Below are positions 1-5,916 of a stretch of 13,336 nucleotides of DNA, in pieces. The notes beneath the pieces were generated by a model. That model saw nothing but the letters and a program-made list of their open reading frames with translations. It was not told the DNA's origin and made no database searches. Made by a program: the position numbers and the translations under genes. Source of the stretch: an uncultured Lachnospiraceae bacterium (lineage in GTDB: Bacteria > Bacillota_A > Clostridia > Lachnospirales > Lachnospiraceae); contig CADAHD010000026.1 of assembly GCA_902787595.1 (NCBI GenBank), positions 1-13,336 of the forward strand. The letters run 5' to 3'. Each line of letters begins with the position of its first letter. The stretch's first letter is position 1.

Positions 1-1
1 G

Positions 2-382
2 ACTCTGCTGAACGCCCGCAGCGCCATGACAGCAGCTCAGGCTGAGATGTCAGCTATCTACGGAACCAGAAATCCGGATCCTAAAAATATAGTTTCTGCA
101 AATCATGCTAAGAACCTGAGCGCTACTGCTGATTTTGCAAACCTTTCTCCTAAGGTAAAGGAATTTGAAGTTGGATGTGAGAGTATGTCTATACCTGATG
201 GCGCAACCAAGTCAGAAATGCACAAAGCATTTACCATCAATTATGTACATTATCAGGACGAGCGTGCAGAAGTATGGTATGTAGACGGTGAATGGCTTGA
301 TACAACGCCTACTGAAGGAGTACCTGGTAGTCCGTACGATATCGTAACCAATGGGAAAGTAGTAGGAGAAACTTCAAATTAA
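2..382 (+). CDS. Type IV pilin-like (prepilin) protein, 3' part only
   Basis: The frame is open from base 2 to the stop at 380-382, giving about 126 residues; the start lies outside the window. The first visible residues (TLLNARSAMTAAQAEMSAIY) look like the end of the conserved N-terminal helix of type IV pilins and type II secretion pseudopilins, where an I-P-T-L-L-type segment runs into an amphipathic helix. The rest is a small polar domain with a tryptophan/tyrosine-rich stretch (VWYVDGEWLDTTP) and no further membrane segment, as in a pilin globular head. The prepilin peptidase site and hydrophobic segment are not visible, so the family is inferred from the helix remnant only. The Met codon at 26 could be read as a start, but it has no ribosome-binding site and sits inside the helix. 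A strong terminator follows 18 bases downstream. Its codons look richer in A/T than those of the other genes here. Confidence 0.5.
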   Translation, partial: TLLNARSAMTAAQAEMSAIYGTRNPDPKNIVSANHAKNLSATADFANLSPKVKEFEVGCESMSIPDGATKSEMHKAFTINYVHYQDERAEVWYVDGEWLDTTPTEGVPGSPYDIVTNGKVVGETSN

Positions 383-400
383 AGATACATGCAACTTACA

Positions 401-430
401 AAGAGGCAGCCAGGCGGCTGCCTCTTTTTT
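401..430 (+). terminator. Rho-independent terminator after the pilin-like gene
   Basis: An 11-bp perfect stem (401-411 with 416-426, core GAGGCAGCC/GGCTGCCTC) closes a 4-base loop and runs into six T residues (425-430). It lies 18 bases after the stop codon at 382 and ends that transcript. Confidence 0.93.
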
Positions 431-636
431 GTTACATAGCTGTCTGCAGGAGATATGGTCAATTAAAGCTGATCGTCTGATTCCGGTGGGGTTATACTGT
501 ACCCATAAGTGTGGATGCTCAAAAATACAGAAGCTGCAAATATGTACACCAGCCGGTTAGTCCGCCATTACATCAGACACAGTAGTTGTATGTACCCTTG
601 TTATTGGACAGGCAATGTCCATGCATTTCTTACCGT

Positions 637-896
637 CGGCTAACACAATGCTCATTTTCCCGACTTGTGTTAGCCGTTTACTCTGTAAATGGGCATGAAT
701 CCTATCCCGTCGGCTAACACAATGCCTATTTTCCCGACTTGTGTTAGCCGTATACTCCGAATATGGGCATGAATCCCCTCCAGGTGGCTAACACAAAGCC
801 CATTTTCCTGACTTGTGTTAGCCGTTTACTCCGAATATTGGCATGAATCGCTTACCGACGGCTAACACAAAGCCTATTTTCCCGACTTGTGTTAGC
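637..896. repeat. Four tandem 74-bp units with palindromic cores
   Basis: Cores start at 637, 711, 785 and 859, an exact 74-base period. Each 40-bp core has a left arm CGGCTAACACAA, a 16-base loop ending in TTTTCCCGAC (TTTTCCTGAC in the third) and a right arm TTGTGTTAGCCG, so the arms form a 12-bp stem. Core positions are 637-676, 711-750, 785-824 and 859-896. The third copy has T for C at the first base, which still allows a T-G wobble. The fourth lacks the last CG of the right arm. The three 34-base spacers (677-710, 751-784, 825-858) are alike (TACTC and GGCATGAATC shared), so the whole 74-base unit is repeated. The array ends abruptly after a short shared TACTCC. It lies between convergent genes and encodes nothing evident. 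The function is unknown; REP/BIME-type intergenic palindromes are the nearest known analogue. Confidence 0.93.
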
Positions 897-1048
897 TACT
901 CCTTCCGCATCAATACCTGAGAACGAACTTTGTCTTAAATATGTAGATGCAATAACTCACAGCGTCCACAAGTCGGAAAACACGAAAGTACATCTGTCCC
1001 AAAACAGGGGCCCGGCTTTCAAAAATGTCCTTATAAAGGGGGAGGCTA

Positions 1049-1085
1049 GTGACTCAGAATCAGCCGTGAGGCCCGTTTGAGTCAC
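1049..1085. repeat. Inverted repeat downstream of the transglutaminase gene
   Basis: Arms GTGACTCA (1049-1056) and TGAGTCAC (1078-1085) form an 8-bp stem around 21 bases, within which GCC/GGC can pair again. It lies 15 bases past the stop of the leftward transglutaminase gene, where a terminator is expected, but no T-run follows the hairpin in that direction. It could be a Rho-independent-like 3' end structure or a binding site. Confidence 0.5.
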
Positions 1086-1100
1086 AAAAGAAATCAGTGA

Positions 1101-3791
1101 TCATTTTTTCCGGGGCTTTTTAATCTTGCCCATCAACTCTTTGATCATATCCCTGATCGCAATGAATTCACTTTCGCTCAGCTGCGAGCGGCCAAATGCC
1201 GCCTGTTCGATGCCATCGCGCAGCGCAGCGGCCTCAGCTTCATCCACGGGGGTGCCGTCAACGCCTGAATTTACCAGCATATCATAGCTGTCGCGGATGG
1301 TGGGGTGTTCCACGCTTATCAGCTTGCCTGAGATGAGCTTCTTGATAAAGCGCCTGTAGTAGATCAGCAGCGCGTCAGAGAATTCACCGCGGCTCTTGAA
1401 ACGGCGTATGCTGTATTCTTCGCGCACAAAGCGGATCAGAGGGAAGCTCAGTATAAATATGATCAGGGCTGCCAGCAGTATGCCCAGGGGCCGCAGCAGG
1501 AATGAAAGGCTGCTTAAAAATGCAAATGAACCTTTGGCGGAGGGCAGCTGTATATTATTGGCTGCATTATTGCCGTTGGCGGCAGCTCTGTTGGTCGTGG
1601 TAAAGAGTCCGGAGAAAAGGCTGAAGAAGTCCATATTCACCGGAACATCATTTTCGTCAGAAGGAGGCGTGGTATCATAGGGGATCCAGCCGTAACCGTC
1701 AAGGTATATTTCTATCCAGGCATGGGCGGAACCGTCGGTAAGAGGCACTTCCAGGATACCGGTGCCGGGAAGTGTGTACTCGGGAGTCTGCCAGCCTGTG
1801 GCATCATCGGAAACTGCGGTGCCATCCATCATTTCGCTCCAGGTCATCATATAGCCTTCGATATAGCGTGTGGGAATGCCCATGTGACGCAGTATCATGA
1901 CAGATGAAGAGGCGAAGTGGGCGCAATACCCGCGCTTTTGTGTGGTAAGGAAATATGTCACCACATCCTTGCTTCTGGGGGTGGCCCCGGGAGCCATGGT
2001 GTACTGGAAATTGGAAGCAAAGTAGCTCTTTAAGCGTGCGGCTATGCCCAGACGCTGTTTCTGCAGTTCCAGATAGCGGTCGTATTCAGCCTCATTAGAG
2101 GGATAAAGGGGGCGAGCCTCTCCTTTTGCCAGCGGATTATAATAATCTGCGGCTTCATACAGGCGGGCTTCACGGCAGAATTCCTCCAGCTCGTCCTCTA
2201 TATCATCGGGAACCTGAAGATAGATATCATACACGCTGTCCTGGTAGTCACGGGTTATCTCCGGATTGGGAGTATAGCTTGCCAGAGAGCCATAGGGCAT
2301 ATAAAGCGCCTCGTAGGAAAAGCGTGCATCTTCGGGAGCGTAGGAGCTGATGGTGGCCGAATCATCCAGATAAGCTTCAGCCTCGGGCAGCAGATCTTTT
2401 GCACGGTATTTTATGCTGGCGGCCAGACCGCCGCTTTCTCCGCTGTGTCCCGTGGTGGTATCAAAGGTATAATATGGCTTGTAATCATATTCGGGATCGG
2501 CGTCTATATTGGCGATCCACATTTTGCTGTAATAATTATCTTTATCGGTCATCTGCGAAAAATCCGTATCATGGGCGGCGGAAAGCTGGGGAAAATAATC
2601 ATCCATTTCCGTAAGCCGGTCCGCGCTGATGCGGCTGCCGTCTTCCGATTCGCTGTAGGGCAGGAAAGAGCTGCTGGAATAAGTGACCCCGGTATAGGCT
2701 TTGAGATACATACTCTCAGCATCGTTGGGAACAAAGCGGACCAGAAGGTCGGTCTCAAAATCCGGGCTTACGTTGCTGATGCCGCCCAAGCGTCCCCGCG
2801 ACAGACCGCCGGTAGCTTTATAACGGTCAAAGAGAGAGGCAAAGCCGCCGTCCAGATATTTCTTGATCACGTTATCCGTGGCGTCTTTGACCTTGTTGGA
2901 ACTGTTCTGTGTAGAGATATCGGAGGCAAACAGCCCGCCACATAAAAGCAGAAATACTATGGAAAGGCCTATGCTCCATGCGCTTACCTGAAGCATGCCT
3001 TTTGATGTTGAATAATAGGTGTGCCGTGTGGCCTTTTTATTTCGCTGCCTTGAAAAATCATCATGCAGCCCGCTCTTATACGGAAGAGTAAAGCGCCCGC
3101 TGCGGCCCAGCACTGCCACGGCTATATAAGATGCAAAGAGCATCATCATATAGGGCAGAGGCGGGACTATGTTCACGTAAAAGGCTATCTGCAGGGGCAG
3201 GAAGGTTATCAGGAAGGTGGTGAAGATATCCATGTAGCCGGAAATGGTGATGTTGAGCAGTATACTGAAAAACCAGCCCATGAAGATCATGGCCATGGTA
3301 ACGGTCAGATATCTGTTCGGGATTATCTCCGTTACATCAGCCGTTGCCACATGGAAGAACTGTGAGTATTTCTGCAGTACTTCGCTCAGAAAAGCCATGT
3401 AACCTGAATTGACTTCCCAGTAGAACATGATCGAGAAAAAGATAAAGGCGCCAAATATCACAAAATAACCCAGATAAAAGGTCAGTTTGTTATAGTACAG
3501 AAAAGCTGTCAGAAAAGACAGTATCAGAAAGGCGGTCACTACCACCGGAATTGAATATACCAGCCCGAAAGCACGTACCAGTCCGCCTACCATGCCAAAG
3601 CCGGCCAGAAAGATAAGCATAGCACGGACAAAGCATAAAAAGAAGCGGCCGGATCCCGGCAGGCTCTTTATATCCTGCAGAGATACTCCGTAGGTGACGA
3701 GCTCCTCATTCCGCTTATCGGCTTCACGCCGCTGCGCGCGGCTTAAACGTTTGGGAGCCTGTGGCTGTTGCATTCTGACTGTAGCAGGCAT
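1101..3791 (-). CDS. Membrane-anchored transglutaminase-like protein (TgpA type)
   Basis: This 896-residue protein starts with a charged cytoplasmic tail (1-48). About seven membrane segments follow (roughly 50-76, 78-98, 104-125, 163-183, 187-208, 212-229, 268-289), then a long external region, one more membrane segment (about 769-786) and a cytoplasmic tail of about 110 residues that may correspond to DUF4129. The external region holds a transglutaminase core at about 585-710. Its triad is complete: Cys623 in RGYCAHFASS, His690 in SAHAWIEIY and Asp706 in WIPYDTTP. The architecture matches DUF3488/TgpA proteins, which act outside the membrane, but the substrate is unknown (a peptide cross-link or protease-like activity is possible). 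About 300 external residues before the core match nothing I recognise. The start is supported by AAGAGGAG seven bases upstream, overlapping the DUF58 stop. It is the last gene of the moxR-DUF58 operon, 12 bases behind DUF58. Confidence 0.9.
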   Translation of the reverse strand: MPATVRMQQPQAPKRLSRAQRREADKRNEELVTYGVSLQDIKSLPGSGRFFLCFVRAMLIFLAGFGMVGGLVRAFGLVYSIPVVVTAFLILSFLTAFLYYNKLTFYLGYFVIFGAFIFFSIMFYWEVNSGYMAFLSEVLQKYSQFFHVATADVTEIIPNRYLTVTMAMIFMGWFFSILLNITISGYMDIFTTFLITFLPLQIAFYVNIVPPLPYMMMLFASYIAVAVLGRSGRFTLPYKSGLHDDFSRQRNKKATRHTYYSTSKGMLQVSAWSIGLSIVFLLLCGGLFASDISTQNSSNKVKDATDNVIKKYLDGGFASLFDRYKATGGLSRGRLGGISNVSPDFETDLLVRFVPNDAESMYLKAYTGVTYSSSSFLPYSESEDGSRISADRLTEMDDYFPQLSAAHDTDFSQMTDKDNYYSKMWIANIDADPEYDYKPYYTFDTTTGHSGESGGLAASIKYRAKDLLPEAEAYLDDSATISSYAPEDARFSYEALYMPYGSLASYTPNPEITRDYQDSVYDIYLQVPDDIEDELEEFCREARLYEAADYYNPLAKGEARPLYPSNEAEYDRYLELQKQRLGIAARLKSYFASNFQYTMAPGATPRSKDVVTYFLTTQKRGYCAHFASSSVMILRHMGIPTRYIEGYMMTWSEMMDGTAVSDDATGWQTPEYTLPGTGILEVPLTDGSAHAWIEIYLDGYGWIPYDTTPPSDENDVPVNMDFFSLFSGLFTTTNRAAANGNNAANNIQLPSAKGSFAFLSSLSFLLRPLGILLAALIIFILSFPLIRFVREEYSIRRFKSRGEFSDALLIYYRRFIKKLISGKLISVEHPTIRDSYDMLVNSGVDGTPVDEAEAAALRDGIEQAAFGRSQLSESEFIAIRDMIKELMGKIKKPRKK

Positions 3792-3803
3792 GTAATTCTC
3801 CTC

Positions 3804-4826
3804 TTAGTATATCTCCGGCTCTTCCGGCATGATAAAGCGGCCGGAAGCGATGCGGATAATGCCCTGCATATCCGGATACTGGTAATCAAAGCTCTCCATA
3901 GCCGTGGACAATTTTTCGACGGGTTCAAGATACAGACGGTATAAAGCCTGTATCAGGTCTTCTTCATCGCTTACCTTTATCATGTCAAAGCTTTTATCGA
4001 CTGTATGATAAATGGCTACGCGGAAGCCCTCGCGCTGTTTGATAAGCTGCAGTCCAAGACTGTACAACAGAGACAGATCGCGCTGCAGATAATTTATATC
4101 CAGTTCGGGCAGTATCAGATAATACAGATCCTTTGAACGTTCATATTCTTTTACGGAAATATCGCCTGTCTTGGCTGTCATCTTCCAGTGAATGTCTTTG
4201 ATGCGGTCGCCCGGGCGGTATTCGCGCAGCTGCAGAAGGTCGCGGGTCAGCTCGCCTTCGGGAGAGGTTTCGCTTTCGTCGCTCTCTACCAGGGCTTTGC
4301 TTAAGCTTACCGGAGGCAGAGGCAGCTTTTCGGGTAATACGGGAAGCTCACGGTGAAATGAGTAAGGCAGCCTGAAGCTGTAAAAATGCAGGTAATCCGT
4401 GATATAGACATCGTTTATGGTGAAGTCGAACATTCCTGCGCCGCCCAGAGTAAAGGGGAGCTTGAACTCGTGGCAGCCCATAGCTTCGGCAGGAAGTATC
4501 AGTTCCTGCGTAGGGGGCGCGGGAAAGAAAAGGTTTCGCAGATTGAATTTGAGCTCGCAGTTTAAAAGCGGAAAGGGAGAGTGGTTGTTCAAACGGAGGG
4601 TTATCGAAAGGTCGGTGGGCATGCTTAGTTCACCTTCGGGCATGACCACCTCAATGGAAAGCTTTTTCATGGCTGCGCGCGTAAGCGCAATGGAAATAAC
4701 CGGCAGCAGCAGCATCAGCAGTATAAGGACCGTGATAAGCGGCTGTCGGTAAAAGACCGCTCCCAGGATCATAAAGAAGATCCCCAGGAAGTATCCTCCT
4801 ATAGAATAGAGGTTTCTTATCCTCAT
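3804..4826 (-). CDS. DUF58 domain protein
   Basis: This 340-residue protein has two adjacent membrane segments near its start (about 9-28 and 30-48), then a beta-rich region, then the DUF58 signature at 201-228, REYRPGDRIKDIHWKMTAKT followed by VKEYE. This matches the family pattern of R-x-Y-x-x-G-D, I-x-W and V-K-E. DUF58 proteins are regularly encoded between a MoxR ATPase and a transglutaminase or von Willebrand-type protein and are thought to be clients or partners of MoxR; the biochemical role is unknown. The start codon overlaps the moxR stop in ATGA (4823-4826), with AAGGTGA six bases upstream, so translation is probably coupled. The length is a little under many family members but no motif is missing. 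The family call is secure; the function is not. Confidence 0.92.
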   Translation of the reverse strand: MRIRNLYSIGGYFLGIFFMILGAVFYRQPLITVLILLMLLLPVISIALTRAAMKKLSIEVVMPEGELSMPTDLSITLRLNNHSPFPLLNCELKFNLRNLFFPAPPTQELILPAEAMGCHEFKLPFTLGGAGMFDFTINDVYITDYLHFYSFRLPYSFHRELPVLPEKLPLPPVSLSKALVESDESETSPEGELTRDLLQLREYRPGDRIKDIHWKMTAKTGDISVKEYERSKDLYYLILPELDINYLQRDLSLLYSLGLQLIKQREGFRVAIYHTVDKSFDMIKVSDEEDLIQALYRLYLEPVEKLSTAMESFDYQYPDMQGIIRIASGRFIMPEEPEIY

Positions 4827-5755
4827 GGATTCACCTTGGGCACGGGTACCTGTCTGAGGACCATGCTCAGAAGGTTATTCAGAGTGGCGCCTTCGGCCTT
4901 GGCGCGGGCGTTCATGCGCACACGGTGGGAGGCTACCGCAAAGAATACATCATGGATATCCTCGGGGATAACGAAATCCCTGCCGCTCACAAAGGCATGG
5001 GCTCTGGCCATGCGCATGAGCGCTATGGAACCGCGGGGGCTCAAGCCCAGCGCGAAGTATTCGGTGTTGCGGGTCATTTCGGTGAGCTGTACAACATATT
5101 CAAATATCTCATCGGCGGCGTAGAGATCATGTACGGTCTTCTGCATTGCGAGGATCTCGTCGGCGCCGGTAACGGCATTTACGCTCTTAAGGTCGATGGA
5201 GGAGTCGCCCTTCAGGACGGCCACTGCATCGTTAAACTGGGGATAACCCATGGTAAGGCATATCATGAAGCGGTCCAGCTGTGATTCCGGAAGTCTCTGC
5301 GTGCCGGATGAGCCGAAGGGGTTCTGTGTGGCCAGCACAAAGAAAGGAGTGGGAAGATCCCTGGTCACGCCTTCCACGGTGGCGTGTCTTTCCTCCATTA
5401 CCTCCAGAAGAGCTGACTGCGTCTTGGGAGACGTACGGTTGATCTCGTCTGCAAGGAACAGATTGGTATAAATGGAACCTTCCTGGAAGCGGAATTCCCC
5501 GCTGTTCTTATCGTATAACTGAAAGCCCAGCAGATCGGAAGGCAGCACGTCGGGCGTAAACTGCACGCGCTGGTATTTGAGCGAAAGGGCTTTGGAAATG
5601 GCTACGGCCAGAGTGGTCTTGCCCACGCCCGGAATGTCCTCCAAAAGGACATGGCCTCCGGCCAGTATGGCGCAGAGAGTCATCTTGATAACATCGTCTT
5701 TACCGTGGATCACCTTTTTGATCTCGGCTGTGATCCTTGCGGGAATATCGTTCAT
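4823..5755 (-). CDS. MoxR-family AAA+ ATPase
   Basis: The product is 310 residues from the ATG at 5753-5755. Visible motifs are Walker A DIPGVGKTT (about 40-48), Walker B LFLADEINR (99-107), sensor 1 LATQNP (141-146), an arginine-finger segment ESQLDRF (157-163) and sensor 2 GLSPRGS (237-243). The VQFTPDVLPSDLLG segment after Walker A is typical of MoxR. MoxR ATPases are cytoplasmic chaperone-like hexamers believed to remodel or activate proteins encoded beside them, here DUF58 and the transglutaminase. A TTG four codons upstream (5765-5767) would extend the frame, but it abuts the GGAGG that sits five bases before the ATG, so the ATG is preferred. It is the first gene of a leftward operon with a promoter at 5789-5816. 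Confidence 0.95.
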   Translation of the reverse strand: MNDIPARITAEIKKVIHGKDDVIKMTLCAILAGGHVLLEDIPGVGKTTLAVAISKALSLKYQRVQFTPDVLPSDLLGFQLYDKNSGEFRFQEGSIYTNLFLADEINRTSPKTQSALLEVMEERHATVEGVTRDLPTPFFVLATQNPFGSSGTQRLPESQLDRFMICLTMGYPQFNDAVAVLKGDSSIDLKSVNAVTGADEILAMQKTVHDLYAADEIFEYVVQLTEMTRNTEYFALGLSPRGSIALMRMARAHAFVSGRDFVIPEDIHDVFFAVASHRVRMNARAKAEGATLNNLLSMVLRQVPVPKVNP

Positions 5756-5788
5756 GGCATCCTCCAAAATTAGATTATCACCGTCTAT

Positions 5789-5816
5789 TTTATAATAAAT
5801 ATATGCCTGAAAGCAA
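5789..5816 (-). promoter_or_regulatory. Probable promoter of the moxR operon
   Basis: Read on the minus strand, TTGCTT (5816-5811) is followed after 16 bases by TATAAA (5794-5789), 34 bases before the moxR ATG. The match to sigma-A consensus is moderate; the -10 could also be placed one or two bases away in this A/T-rich run. Confidence 0.55.
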
Positions 5817-5850
5817 GTTTTTTGGGCTTACATTTTTATTCCCTATTATA

Positions 5851-5879
5851 TGGATATAATCGCTGATATGTGATATAAT
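5851..5879 (+). promoter_or_regulatory. Probable promoter of the phosphodiesterase-queH group
   Basis: TGGATA (5851-5856), a 17-base spacer and a perfect TATAAT (5874-5879) preceded by TG at 5871-5872 make an extended -10 promoter. Transcription should start near 5886, about 30 bases before the ATG at 5917. A second TATAAT (5855-5860) overlaps the -35 but lacks a good -35 of its own. The promoter is back to back with that of the moxR operon. Confidence 0.75.
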
Positions 5880-5916
5880 AGCCGTGTATATTTTTTGCTC
5901 AGGCACGGGGGAGGCT

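Larger units (their letters stand above)
431..1100. other. Non-coding interval between convergent genes
   Basis: These 670 bases lie between the pilin-like gene (+) and the transglutaminase gene (-), whose 3' ends face each other. No reading frame here has a ribosome-binding site, a recognisable product or sensible length. The interval holds the 74-bp palindromic array (637-896) and an inverted repeat (1049-1085). I see nothing else I can support in 431-600 or 900-1045. A 5-bp stem with a 5-base loop occurs at 606-620 (GGACA/TGTCC). The second half of the segment just before the array (about 620-636) is a decayed relative of the array's spacer. Confidence 0.7.

Noticed and set aside
485..530. 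Resemblance of TGTACCCATAAGTGTGG to insertion-sequence ends
   Set aside because: No transposase remnant, matching inverted end or target duplication could be found.
637..896. CRISPR-like array (40-base repeats, 34-base spacers)
   Set aside because: The spacers are similar to each other, so the real repeat unit is 74 bases. No cas gene is nearby, and the core is a long palindrome.
637..896. Integron attC sites (arms end in GCTAAC/GTTAGC)
   Set aside because: The core deviates from the RYYYAAC/GTTRRRY rule, the sites are shorter than known attC sites, and no cassette genes lie between them.
889..1080. 63-residue plus-strand reading frame
   Set aside because: It starts inside the last palindrome arm, has no ribosome-binding site and has no recognisable composition.
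2445..2945. 166-residue plus-strand reading frame
   Set aside because: It is fully antisense to the transglutaminase gene, has no ribosome-binding site and has no family features.
5756..5767. TTG start for MoxR
   Set aside because: The codon touches the GGAGG that serves the ATG at 5755, so it has no site of its own.
5884..5916. GTG start for the phosphodiesterase
   Set aside because: It falls at the predicted transcription start right after TATAAT and has no ribosome-binding site. The ATG at 5917 follows a GGGGGAGG.
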